A DNA stretch of 64,000 bases from contig NZ_CP059467.1 in NCBI RefSeq assembly GCF_017894365.1, positions 3,348,001 to 3,412,000 on the forward strand. Direction: 5' to 3'. Positions 56,711 to 64,000 of the stretch are shown piece by piece. The DNA comes from Aromatoleum bremense (GTDB lineage: Bacteria > Pseudomonadota > Gammaproteobacteria > Burkholderiales > Rhodocyclaceae). Every line of letters begins with the position of its first letter. Positions within the stretch are counted from its first letter, which is position 1. The notes under the pieces are model-generated. The model worked only from the letters and a program-made list of their open reading frames with translations. It was not told where the DNA came from and searched no databases. Position numbers and translations under genes: made by a program.

Positions 56711-57810
56711 CTCATGAGGCGGAAATATAGGCGACACTGGGATGCTTGAAGAAAGAGCGCACCAAGGCGGGATGCTTGCCGATATCGGCCAACTGGTCAT
56801 GCACACGTTCTTGCAGGGTCTCGCCTTTTTGCAGGGGCCGGCGGGCGTTGCCGGTACGCTTGGCGTGGCTCCACACCAGTTCATCCGGATTCAGGTCGGG
56901 GGCATAGCCCGGCAGGAAATGCAGCGTCAGCTTGCCTTGCGTGCTGGCGACATACGTCTTGACCCCCGCCTTCTTGTGGGCGGGCAGTCCGTCGAGCACC
57001 AGGTGCAATGGCTTCCTGCGGCGGTGCATCAGCTTCCTGAGCAAGTCCACAAACAGTTCGCCGTTCAATGCCCCAGGGTAGATGGCGAACCAGAAGCCGC
57101 CCTTCATGCTGACGGCCGAGGCCGCACTGATACTTTGCCGCTGCCCGGGCACCGCGACCACCGGTGTGCGACCCTTGGCGCCCCAAGTCCTGCCCTGCAC
57201 GGCGTCGGCGCGAAAGCCGGATTCGTCCCAAAAGAGAATCTCGGCTTTCTCTTCCCTGGCGCGCCGCATCAGCGCCGGATAGGTCTCGTGCTGCCAGCGC
57301 TCAATCGCCGCCGGATCACGCTGGTAAGCGCGCTGCAGCGGCTTTTGCACCGTCAGGCCCAGTCGCGCCAGCAGCGCACCAATCGAGGACAGGCTCAGGG
57401 TGATGCCAAATTTGCTCTGCACCAAGTCCCGTACCAAGCCCCGTGTCCACAGCCCGGTGTCGAAGCCATGTTCCATCGGCGAGTGCCCGTCGATCCAGCG
57501 CAATACCTGCCGCGCCTGCTGCGCGGTGAGTTTCGGGGGCCGTCCAGTGATCGGATGCGACGCCAGCGCCCGCAGCCCATGGCCGCGGCCCGCCGCCGCT
57601 TTCAGCCAGCGATAGATCACGCTGCGATGAAATCCGTAGCTGGCGATCACCTGGCTCGGCGCTTCGCCTTCCCGCACCCGCTCAATGGCCATCCTACGAA
57701 TCGTTTCCAGCGTCCCGTGATCCAGTTTTCGTCCGTCTCGTTTCATCCTCATCGGATCGCCAGGACGGCGAAAGTTCCCCACCATGTCGCCTTACTTCCC
57801 GCCTTCTGAG
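56711..57810. mobile_element. IS630-family insertion sequence, complete (1100 bp)
   Basis: Terminal inverted repeats of 26 bp with 20 matches (CTCATGAGGCGG and CTCAGAAGGCGG at the tips) are flanked on both sides by TA (56709-56710 and 57811-57812). TA is the target duplication of IS630/Tc1-type elements. The element lies about 100 bases left of the attI-like site, where an integron integrase gene would be expected. Confidence 0.9.
56712..57746 (-). CDS. IS630-family transposase
   Basis: From ATG at 57746 the product is 344 aa. The N-terminal paired-type helix-turn-helix (TLETIRRMAIERVREGEAPS, VIASYGFHRSVIYRWLKAA) is followed by HTH_32/winged-helix region LRDLVQSKFGITLSLSSIGAL-like sequence, and the DDE core: EILFWDESGFRADAV, HLVLDGLPAHKKAGV and GYAPDLNPDELVW. 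The stop codon lies within the left inverted repeat. It is intact. Confidence 0.92.
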   Translation of the reverse strand: MKRDGRKLDHGTLETIRRMAIERVREGEAPSQVIASYGFHRSVIYRWLKAAAGRGHGLRALASHPITGRPPKLTAQQARQVLRWIDGHSPMEHGFDTGLWTRGLVRDLVQSKFGITLSLSSIGALLARLGLTVQKPLQRAYQRDPAAIERWQHETYPALMRRAREEKAEILFWDESGFRADAVQGRTWGAKGRTPVVAVPGQRQSISAASAVSMKGGFWFAIYPGALNGELFVDLLRKLMHRRRKPLHLVLDGLPAHKKAGVKTYVASTQGKLTLHFLPGYAPDLNPDELVWSHAKRTGNARRPLQKGETLQERVHDQLADIGKHPALVRSFFKHPSVAYISAS

Positions 57811-57889
57811 TAAGCTGTCGGCTGCTGCTATTCCTGTCTTGTTATATTGCCTTGCGCGTGGTCCCTGCATCTAAACAGTAACTTGCAGG

Positions 57890-57950
57890 ACATGTTATCC
57901 GGCATTCCGATGTTATGCAGCAGAACTGTCGCCAGAAAACAAAGTTAGAA
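57890..57950 (+). other. attI1-like integron attachment site
   Basis: The sequence from 57909 (GATGTTATGCAGCAGAACTG) through TCGCCAGAAAACAAAGTTAG matches the attI1 site of class 1 integrons at all but about six positions, by recall. The recombination triplet is in GTTAGAA (crossover between 57944 and 57945). A cassette follows at the correct distance and orientation. No intI gene is visible. Confidence 0.8.
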
Positions 57951-57969
57951 ATCGGTTTATGGAGAACAT

Positions 57970-58242
57970 ATGAGCGAAAGTCAAAATGCGGAAGATCCTT
58001 GCGACTGCTATGAGCCAGATTGCCCAGAGTGCAGTCAACGAGCAGCCGATCAAGAGGAAGAGAGGGAAATGTCCGAGCACTATCGTGCGATAGAAGAACA
58101 AGAGGAGCGTGATTTCCAGCGCTCACTCGAAGGTGGCGATGATGATGATTGGGATGAAGAAGATTTGCATGGATCTCACCCAATTGACGAACCTGACGAA
58201 GCTGACGAAGCTGACGAAGCTGACGAAGAAAACGAAGATTAA
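57970..58242 (+). CDS. Acidic Cys-containing cassette protein (90 aa)
   Basis: The gene of the first cassette, starting 25 bases after the attI crossover and ending 3 bases before attC. Ninety residues, with an N-terminal Cys cluster DPCDCYEPDCPEC and a highly acidic remainder ending in EPDEADEADEADEENED. The tail is encoded by a 9-base tandem repeat. No family recognised. Extreme negative charge suggests DNA mimicry or protein binding, but that is only a possibility. Confidence 0.7.
   Translation: MSESQNAEDPCDCYEPDCPECSQRAADQEEEREMSEHYRAIEEQEERDFQRSLEGGDDDDWDEEDLHGSHPIDEPDEADEADEADEENED
58195..58230 (+). repeat. Tandem repeat of GACGAAGCT (Asp-Glu-Ala)
   Basis: Three exact copies of the 9-base unit GACGAAGCT followed by a fourth partial copy, in frame at the 3' end of the acidic cassette gene. 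Copy number could vary by slippage. Confidence 0.85.
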
Positions 58243-58245
58243 GTG

Positions 58246-58303
58246 CTCTAACTATTCGTCGCAGCCGACCGCCTACGGCGGCGGCTGAACTTAGGCGTTG
58301 AGC
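58246..58303 (+). other. attC site (59-base element) of cassette 1
   Basis: A 58-base imperfect palindrome with R'' CTCTAAC, spacer TATTC, L'' GTCGCAGCC, the complementary core GCCGACCGCCTACGGCGGC, L' GGCTGAA, and R' GTTGAGC (GTTRRRY). This is the standard attC layout, very like that of the aadA cassette. The crossover is in GTTGAGC at 58297-58298. Confidence 0.9.
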
Positions 58304-58337
58304 GCCTCAAATTACGTTCGTTCATCAAAGACACGCC

Positions 58338-58583
58338 ATGAAGTCATCATTTGACCTAGATCCTTCAACCAATCTGCGCACGGCATCCATCGTTTTTGAA
58401 ATGGATAGCGGTGACCGTTTCTTAGTAGATGCGGGCCCCGGAGAAAATGCGTGGGAAGCACTTCAACGCTATATCTGTAATCGCACCCAGCAGACTTGCC
58501 AAGTTCATATCGTCGAACCCGGCAAGACTTATACCGTCACTTTTCCTGACGGCACAACAAAAACTGTTACTGCGATTATCTAG
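58338..58583 (+). CDS. Small cassette protein (81 aa), first gene of cassette 2
   Basis: An 81-aa soluble protein with a beta-rich pattern (TASIVFEMDSGDRFLVDAGPG, then TYTVTFPDGTTKTVTAII). It starts 40 bases after the attC1 crossover. The next gene starts 18 bases after its stop, so the two are cotranscribed within one cassette. It could be a partner or antidote of the HNH-membrane protein, but nothing in the sequence proves this. No family recognised. Confidence 0.65.
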   Translation: MKSSFDLDPSTNLRTASIVFEMDSGDRFLVDAGPGENAWEALQRYICNRTQQTCQVHIVEPGKTYTVTFPDGTTKTVTAII

Positions 58584-58601
58584 GGTGGAGGGTTGGCAAT
58601 A

Positions 58602-59477
58602 ATGGGGCTGTTCGACAAGAAATTATCGTTCGGCGCTGTGAAGGACGCGGTGAAGAGCGCTTCGATTAAGGTCTCGGAAACTGTCCAGCACGTTGATGTT
58701 AAAGGCACGATTACCCACGTAACGGAAACCGCAGCCTCCATCACGGAGCGCACTACCGACGCCACCAAGATGGCTTATGCCGCCACTAAAGAAAAAGCCG
58801 TCAACGCGTACGAGTCAGTATCTGAAGAGGTACGTAGCTTCGACTACACCAAACTGCGCAATGCAGAGTATTACCAAGAGCGTTACGGTCACTACACAGA
58901 CTTAGGCTCAAAGAAAGTCTCGGAATACTTTCGCGCCACCTTTGAGGTCGACAAGTCCACCATGGAAATGGTCAATGATGTGCGCAGCCGTCTGCCGGTA
59001 CCGGCAAGAACGGTCGATGACATCTTCGAGCAGTGCAAGCGCGAAGCCGTGCGCCGGGCCATTGCTGCCTTCGCACTCAGTGGCGTCGTCCAGAATATTG
59101 ATGACCGTAGCGAGGCCAAGTACGCCAACCTGTCTGAGTCGTACAACGAATTCAGGGAGCGCTCGGGATTCTCAATGACCGATGATCCAAACTTCGCTGC
59201 CATGAAAGACATTCGTTATGAAGCAAAGCGAAATATACCGAGCCAACTTGAGGATGGCTACAACAAGGCCCAGCACCTTGATCCCTACAACGCTGATATC
59301 GAGCACGTCGTTGCAAAAAAGGAGTTCTATGACGATACGCTTCTTCGCGTAGGGACAACCGATGACGAGTTCTACTCGCTCATCAACTCGCCGGAAAACC
59401 TCGTTTTTGCCGAGAGCTCGTTTAACCCATTCCATTACACACATTTCATTCATCATGCTGATCACGCGCGTACTTGA
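58602..59477 (+). pseudogene. HNH-like/membrane cassette protein, 5' part (split by IS4-family element)
   Basis: The native frame runs from ATG 58602 (GGAGG 10 bases upstream) to 59427; the last 16 codons to 59477 are IS sequence. Residues of about 10-75 are amphipathic Ala/Lys/Glu-rich helices (VKDAVKSASIKVSETVQ) resembling LEA-type repeats. Near the break are ADIEHVVAKKEFYDD and NSPENLVFAESSFN, the shape of an HNH nuclease motif (H...N...N). The protein continues in frame at 60850 beyond the IS. The intact gene would encode 558 aa. The assignment to HNH is by motif shape only. Confidence 0.8.
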
Positions 59478-60840
59478 GCCCCGCCGCGAAATCCATGACG
59501 CGCTGAAGACCGATCCAGATCGTCTTCACGCCGGGCTCGCCGTCGCCCTTGCGCCCGAGAAAGCCGCCGAGCATGGCCACCAGGCGCACCGTCTCGTTGA
59601 GCGCAGGCGGTTTCTCAGGAGGACGCTGCTTGTTCAGGATGAAGGCCGCCTGCCATTCATCACGCTCGAAGAGCAATTCGGCTTCGAGCTCGGGGCAGGT
59701 TCGGCCCAGTCGCATCAGCCGGGCAATGCGCCAGGCCACCACCATGAACAGCGCCAGCGCGCGCTCCAGGCGCGGCACCGTCGCCAGTTGCAGCGCCTCG
59801 ACCTTGCAGCCGTTCTTGAGCACGTGGAAGAAGAGTTCGATCTCCCAGCGCGCCCGGTACCAGTCGATGAGTTCGCTTGCCGCCTCGAAGCTGGCCGCCT
59901 CGCGGTTGGTGAGCAGCCGCCATTCGACCGGCTTCACGCCGGCCGGTGCACCGATCTCACGGGCGATCACGCACGTCGCCTCGAGGTGATCGCGGGGCCC
60001 GGCCTTGAGCTTGACGCGCGAGGACCAGACTTGCTGACGCACCTGCCGCGCCTTTTGCCCCTTGCGCGAAGGGATCGTGAAGCTGATCTCCCCCAACGGT
60101 TCTGCGCCCAGCACGCGGGGCCAGAGCTTGTCGCCGCCGGGCAGCGCGCGGTTGTGCTGCGAGCGCAGCAGCCAGTCGGCCGGGCAACCCAGCTCGCGCG
60201 CCCGCGCCATCAGCGCGACAATATCGGCTTCCCGATCCGCGACATACACCAGGCGGGTGGCGGGCAACGCTGCCGCGCGTTCGGCGATCCGCTCGTAGCC
60301 TTCGATCCAGCGCACGCTCTCGGTGAGGCCGCTGCGCGTGCCATCGTCGGCCTTCGGTTCGCGCGCCCACATCCACGCATCGAGCACGCCCAGGGGCTCG
60401 CGCGCCGGCGACACGGCGTAGGTCGGATGCAGGTACATCCCGCGCTGCGCTTCAAACGACAGCGGTCCCAACCCCTCGATCGCCTGGCCGTTGAAGTCGA
60501 GTTCGGTCGTGTCCTGGATGCACAGCACCACCGCATGGGCCGCCATGCGTTCATCGGTGCGCGCCAAGTGCGGTGCCAGGATGTCGGCCCAGCCGATGTC
60601 GTCGTCCGACAGCAGCCGGTACGCGGCCTGCGTCTCCGCCCAGCCGCCACAGGCGGCCGGGATGCTCGCCGTCGGCTGCGCCGCCAGCCGCTCGGCCACC
60701 AGCACCGTGCGCCGGTTCAGGCGCTGGTCGCCCAGGTCGATGGTTTCAAATTCGTCGGCAGCCCAGCTCATGGATGGTGTCGTCAGATCGGAAAGGTCAG
60801 GAGCTTACGCAATGACGTTCGCGTTGTGTGTAATGGAATG
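59428..60840. mobile_element. IS4-family (IS50-like) insertion sequence, complete (1413 bp)
   Basis: Terminal inverted repeats of 16 bp (CATTCCATTACACACA at 59428-59443 and its complement at 60825-60840). The 9-bp target duplication CGTTTAACC is at 59419-59427 and 60841-60849. Nine bases is the duplication length of the Tn5/IS50 branch. It contains one intact transposase gene on the minus strand. Confidence 0.95.
59446..60771 (-). CDS. IS4-family transposase
   Basis: A 441-aa Tn5-type DDE transposase. N-terminal DNA-binding region: DLGDQRLNRRTVLVAERLAA, then GGWAETQAAYRLLSDDD. Catalytic Asp residues lie in VLCIQDTTELDF and YVADREADIVAL. The Y-(2)R-(3)E-(6)K signature is WYRARWEIELFFHVLKNGCK. 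Length is close to the 476 aa of Tn5 Tnp. No frameshift. Confidence 0.93.
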   Translation of the reverse strand: MSWAADEFETIDLGDQRLNRRTVLVAERLAAQPTASIPAACGGWAETQAAYRLLSDDDIGWADILAPHLARTDERMAAHAVVLCIQDTTELDFNGQAIEGLGPLSFEAQRGMYLHPTYAVSPAREPLGVLDAWMWAREPKADDGTRSGLTESVRWIEGYERIAERAAALPATRLVYVADREADIVALMARARELGCPADWLLRSQHNRALPGGDKLWPRVLGAEPLGEISFTIPSRKGQKARQVRQQVWSSRVKLKAGPRDHLEATCVIAREIGAPAGVKPVEWRLLTNREAASFEAASELIDWYRARWEIELFFHVLKNGCKVEALQLATVPRLERALALFMVVAWRIARLMRLGRTCPELEAELLFERDEWQAAFILNKQRPPEKPPALNETVRLVAMLGGFLGRKGDGEPGVKTIWIGLQRVMDFAAGLKYARDQHDE

Positions 60841-60849
60841 CGTTTAACC

Positions 60850-61700
60850 GAGCCATGCAGGAAGCGAACATTCACGACTTCCTGTCCAAGCGGGGCCGAC
60901 CAGACCCGACCGATCCCAACTTGGTACACGTCGACATTACTCAGCAGGACGGCACCATCAAGACAGTGACCGTCAACCGGCAGGACATTGAGGATGCCTA
61001 CGACCGCGCAGATGCGAAACGCAGCGAACACCGTCTTGCCGCGGCCAAGGAAGTCGGGATGACAGTCGTGAAGACTGGAGCGACGATGGCAGCTCAGCAG
61101 GTAGTCGGCCTGATAGTGCTGGAGACCATTGACATTTTTGTTGACGAGATACGCAGCTTTGCCGTCAACGGCAGAATTATCAACGAAGACGGATGGTTAC
61201 AAAACACAAAGGATGCCACGGCACGTGTGCAACAGCGCCTGTCGGATCGCTTTGAAGAACGGCAGATATGGGTCCGCGCGAAGTCGCTTGGGATCGAAGC
61301 TGGAGTGGCCGGCGCCTTGAGCGTAATTCCGCAGATACTTATCTCGCTAATTCTGAAGATGCCATCCTTTGTATTGGCCCTCATCCGCGAATGCACGCTG
61401 AGTATCGTTCGCTGTGTGCGCATCTTAGCCAGTGATGATGTCGACAAGATCGAAAGTATCAAGATCATCCTGGCAGGAACAGCGGCAGCCATCGTGGGCG
61501 TGTACGTTAGTCGCGTCATTAGCAACGGTATTGCCGGCGTGCCGTTACTAAACCGCTTCAACGCTCCGATCACAGACGTGCTCACCGGCCTATTGGTAAC
61601 GGCAGTACCGCTGACAGCCATCTACACCTTCGAGCAGAACAAGCACAAACTTAGTTTTATTACGTCCCGGTTCGGCGGCACGTCGGAGCAGACTGCGTAA
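60850..61700 (+). pseudogene. HNH-like/membrane cassette protein, 3' part (split by IS4-family element)
   Basis: It continues in frame from the 5' part: after removal of the IS and one duplication the junction reads SSFN-RAMQEANIHDFLSKRG. The N-terminal residues complete the HNH-like motif. About four hydrophobic segments follow (for example AGVAGALSVIPQILISLIL and IKIILAGTAAAIVGVYVS), so the C-terminal half is a membrane domain. From ATG at 60855 a 281-aa product could be made. The combination of nuclease-like and membrane domains in one cassette gene is unusual. Function unknown. Confidence 0.8.
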
Positions 61701-61727
61701 CTAAGGCAAAGCCCACACGTAGAAAAG

Positions 61728-61797
61728 GCCCAACCCGGCAGTCCACACGGACGCTGCGCGATAAAGCCGCGCAGCGCCGGTGACTTCTACGTTGAGC
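61728..61797 (+). other. attC site of cassette 2
   Basis: A 70-base imperfect palindrome: R'' GCCCAAC, 5-base spacer, L'' AGTCCAC, an inner stem GCTGCGCG/CGCGCAGC, L' GGTGACT, 5-base spacer, and R' GTTGAGC (GTTRRRY). This is the attC architecture. It starts 28 bases after the stop of the HNH-like gene and ends the cassette. The recombinase module begins about 40 bases later. Confidence 0.85.
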
Positions 61798-61835
61798 GAC
61801 TGCTTTCCTCAAAACTCTACGGCAACTCCGGGCCG

Positions 61836-62264
61836 TCACACGTCATACCCCTCGAACAACGCCTCCTGCGCCGCCCAGTCCTGCGGCACCGCATGATTCT
61901 TCAGCCACAGCAGACTCAGCGTCTTCGGCTGCCGGCCGTCGAGAATCGCCCGCACCATCCGCGGCGAGAGCAGCGTGAGCCGCAGCAGCTCGTTGACGGT
62001 GGTGTGGTGCAGCCCCTCGCGCCGCGCGATGTCGGTGCCGCTCTCGACCACCCCTTCGTCGATCAGCCGCTGCCAGTGAAACGCCCGCGACAGCGCGGTG
62101 AGGATCGGCGCGTCGTGCTGGGCCTCGGCGGCGGGCGAGTGCGCGGCCGGAATCACATGCTTGCGCCCGCCGCGCCGCTTGATGCGGATCGGCAGTACCG
62201 TGCGGATGCGAACCCCCTCGGCACTTTCCTGCAGCGCCTGGCCCGTCTGCTGGATCTTGGTCAT
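61836..62264 (-). CDS. Recombinase-associated HTH protein (copy 2)
   Basis: A 142-aa paralogue of the protein at 29994-30461. It has a helix-turn-helix (GTDIARREGLHHTTVNELLR, LTLLSPRMVRAIL) and the GRQPKTLSLLWLK motif. Start overlaps the recombinase stop by four bases, as in copy 1. Codon use is more GC-rich than in copy 1, so the modules have diverged and were acquired separately. Function unknown. Confidence 0.7.
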   Translation of the reverse strand: MTKIQQTGQALQESAEGVRIRTVLPIRIKRRGGRKHVIPAAHSPAAEAQHDAPILTALSRAFHWQRLIDEGVVESGTDIARREGLHHTTVNELLRLTLLSPRMVRAILDGRQPKTLSLLWLKNHAVPQDWAAQEALFEGYDV

Positions 62265-63610
62265 GCCGTTGCCTCCTGTTGTTCTTCGACCTGCAGCAGT
62301 TCGCAGCCGATCGTGTTTGCGTGCAGCTCACCGACCAGTTCCCGCCAGCCCGGTTCGCGCCAGACGATCTCCAGCGTGTCCTCGGTGACGACCACCCGTT
62401 CGATGAGCAACTGCACGATGCGCTGCTGCTCGGCGGCGAAGAGTTGCCGCCAGACACCCGCGAGGTTGCGCAGCGGCAGCACGATGTCCGGTTCCGTGAG
62501 CTGCGGGTGGTCGTGGCGCGCCGCATCGCACACCGCCTGCGTCACTTCCGGCGCGAGCAGGGCGGCGTGGACTTGCGCCAAGACCATGTCCTCGATGGGA
62601 GCGGCTGGCAGCATCCCAATCGGGTGCTTGCCGGCACCATAGCGCAGGGTTCGGCGCGGCACGTAGTAACGGTAGCGACGCCCGTTGGCCTTGGTCGTGA
62701 AGGAGGGCTGCAGGCGCTCGCCGTCGGCGGTGAAGAGTAGCCCCCGCAGCAGCGCCTCATCGACCCGGCGCGCCCAAGTGTCGGTGCGGCGCACATTGAT
62801 GTTCTCGGCGAAGATCGTCTGCACCGTGTTCCACAGCGCCTCGTCGACGAGCGCGGCGTGCTGACCCGGGTAGCTCTCGCCCTTGTGACTGATTTCGCCG
62901 AGGTACAGGCGGTTGCTGAGGATCTTGTGCAGCCCCTGCTTCGAGAAGGGCGTGCCACGGCGCGAGGTGATCTTCTCGGCGGCCAGTGCGCGCACGAGAT
63001 CGGTGGTCGAGCGGCAGGCGACGAACTGCGCAAAGACGCGCCGCACGAGCTTCGCCTCGCCGGGCTCGATCACGAGTTGCCGTGCCTCGACGCGGTAGCC
63101 CAGCGGCACGACGCCCCCCATCCACATGCCCTTGCGCTTGCTGGCGGCGATCTTGTCGCGGATGCGCTCGCCGGTCACCTCCCGCTCGAACTGTGCAAAC
63201 GAGAGCAGGACGTTCAACATCAAGCGGCCCATCGACGTTGTCGTGTTGAACTGCTGCGTCACCGACACGAAGGACACCTTGTGGCGCTCGAAGACTTCGA
63301 TCATCCGGGAGAAGTCGGTGAGGCTGCGCGTGAGGCGGTCGATTTTGTAGACGATCACGATGTCGATGCCACCGGCCTCGATGTCGGCCATCAGCCGCCG
63401 CAGGCCCGGCCGCTCCATGTTGCCCCCCGAAAAGCCGGGGTCGAGATAGTCATCGGCCACCAGCGACCAGCCTTCCGAGCGCTGGCTTGCGACATACGCC
63501 TTGCCGGCCTCGCGCTGGGCGTCGATCGAGTTGAACGACTGATCGAGCCGCTCATCGGTGGATACCCGGCAGTACACCGCACAGCGCTTCTTTGTGACGA
63601 CCGCACTCAT
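62261..63610 (-). CDS. Serine site-specific recombinase (copy 2)
   Basis: From ATG at 63610 (GGAGGTGGG upstream) the product is 449 aa. It carries catalytic Ser17 in AVYCRVSTDERLDQSFNS, identical to copy 1 over this stretch, plus YKIDRLTRSLTDFSRM, SFAQFEREVTGERIRDKIAA and GTPFSKQGLHKILSNRLYLG. The longer open frame to 63988 covers the DUF2924 gene in another frame and is rejected. Overlap of four bases with both neighbours repeats the module layout at 30-32 kb. Confidence 0.9.
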   Translation of the reverse strand: MSAVVTKKRCAVYCRVSTDERLDQSFNSIDAQREAGKAYVASQRSEGWSLVADDYLDPGFSGGNMERPGLRRLMADIEAGGIDIVIVYKIDRLTRSLTDFSRMIEVFERHKVSFVSVTQQFNTTTSMGRLMLNVLLSFAQFEREVTGERIRDKIAASKRKGMWMGGVVPLGYRVEARQLVIEPGEAKLVRRVFAQFVACRSTTDLVRALAAEKITSRRGTPFSKQGLHKILSNRLYLGEISHKGESYPGQHAALVDEALWNTVQTIFAENINVRRTDTWARRVDEALLRGLLFTADGERLQPSFTTKANGRRYRYYVPRRTLRYGAGKHPIGMLPAAPIEDMVLAQVHAALLAPEVTQAVCDAARHDHPQLTEPDIVLPLRNLAGVWRQLFAAEQQRIVQLLIERVVVTEDTLEIVWREPGWRELVGELHANTIGCELLQVEEQQEATA

Positions 63611-64000
63611 CGCCCACCTCCGGTCTTCTTGAGCCCAAAGAACGCCGGCCCGGACCAATGCGTGCCGGTGATCGCACGGGCCACCGCCGAGAGGCTGCGG
63701 TAGGATTTGCCGTCGAGCGCGTACTGGCCATCCGCGGTGACGACCACCCGGTACTCGCGCTGCTCCCACTCGCGCACCAGCACCGCACCGGGCATCAAGC
63801 GCACCTGCGGGCCGCGTCCGGTCTTGATCTTCGAGTGCCGCTCGCCGCAGTCGGCCAGATGCGCCTTGACCTCGGCGGGCAGCCCGCCGTAGGCGAGCTC
63901 CTGCAGGCGGTACGCCAGGCGCGCTTCGAGGTAGCCGCGATTGACCCGATTGGGCCGGCGGGGGAAGTGCTGATCCCACAAGGTCCACAGCGCGGGCATC
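63607..64000 (-). CDS. DUF2924 family protein (copy 2), 5' end outside window
   Basis: At least 130 residues; the frame is open to the right edge. It matches copy 1 (31828-32271) at LWTLWDQHFPRRPNRVNRGYL and GKSYRSLSAVARAITGTHWSG. Copy 1 has 18 more residues at the N-terminus, so the true start probably lies beyond position 64000. Function unknown; linked to the serine recombinase. Confidence 0.8.
   Translation of the reverse strand, partial: MPALWTLWDQHFPRRPNRVNRGYLEARLAYRLQELAYGGLPAEVKAHLADCGERHSKIKTGRGPQVRLMPGAVLVREWEQREYRVVVTADGQYALDGKSYRSLSAVARAITGTHWSGPAFFGLKKTGGGR

Noticed and set aside
57811-57900. Remnant of an intI gene between IS630 and attI
   Set aside because: No IntI motif can be read on either strand in the 90 bases right of the IS or in the 554 bases left of it.
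59362-60969. 535-aa plus-strand open frame across the IS4-family element
   Set aside because: Antisense to the intact transposase, and it crosses both IS ends and the split host gene.
62261-63988. 575-aa version of the second serine recombinase
   Set aside because: The extra N-terminal 126 residues are the DUF2924 gene read in another frame; the start at 63610 has a strong ribosome-binding site and matches copy 1.

Overview
The window is GC-rich DNA from a betaproteobacterium. The gene set suggests a Rhodocyclales type such as Azoarcus, Aromatoleum or Thauera: a cellulose operon, aceE-aceF-lpdA with a lipoyl domain fused to LpdA, iorAB indolepyruvate:ferredoxin oxidoreductase, and a DUF2868/DUF3482 pair. 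The genus is inferred from gene content and style only.

Positions 1-29.8 kb are ordinary chromosome. The 3' end of a cellulose-synthesis operon (bcsZ, bcsC) converges with a diguanylate cyclase. Next come a DUF2868 membrane protein with a DUF3482 GTPase, a FUSC-type membrane protein and the pyruvate dehydrogenase operon. Then follow an ABC substrate-binding protein, a PAS-rich sensor kinase with a FixJ-type regulator, and a chemoreceptor behind a flagellar-type (sigma-28) promoter. iorAB, folD, purE, purK, the tsaC/Sua5 gene and tRNA-Ala(CGC) close this part.

From the tRNA to the right edge the DNA is accessory. Minus-strand genes from 44.4 to 30.0 kb look like an integrative element: DUF3489, an AlpA-like HTH, a DUF3987 primase-like protein, a Cys-rich protein, and a terminal module of DUF2924 protein, serine recombinase and HTH protein. 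A second, diverged copy of that three-gene module runs off the right edge (61.8-64.0 kb). Five insertion sequences from five families sit between 32.8 and 60.8 kb: IS66, IS21, ISAs1, IS630 and an IS4-family element. For all five I could find both ends and the target-site duplication. Three of them split a host gene, and in each case removing the element and one duplication copy restores an exact reading frame.

Divergent from the element genes, at 44.5-56.2 kb, is a compact plus-strand operon: HTH regulator, DrmA-like helicase, DrmB-like DUF1998 protein, an SF1 helicase-like ATPase, a 551-aa protein of unknown function (split by ISAs1), a NERD-domain SF1 helicase, and ssb. This is a DISARM-like anti-phage locus with neither the DISARM methyltransferase nor the DrmC phospholipase-D protein in view. 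It is the best candidate here for an under-described system.

To its right (57.9-61.8 kb) is an integron remnant: an attI1-like site, two attC sites, and two cassettes, with no integrase gene visible. The first cassette encodes a small acidic protein. The second, large cassette encodes an 81-aa protein and a 558-aa protein with an HNH-like motif followed by membrane segments. An IS4-family element interrupts that HNH-like region.
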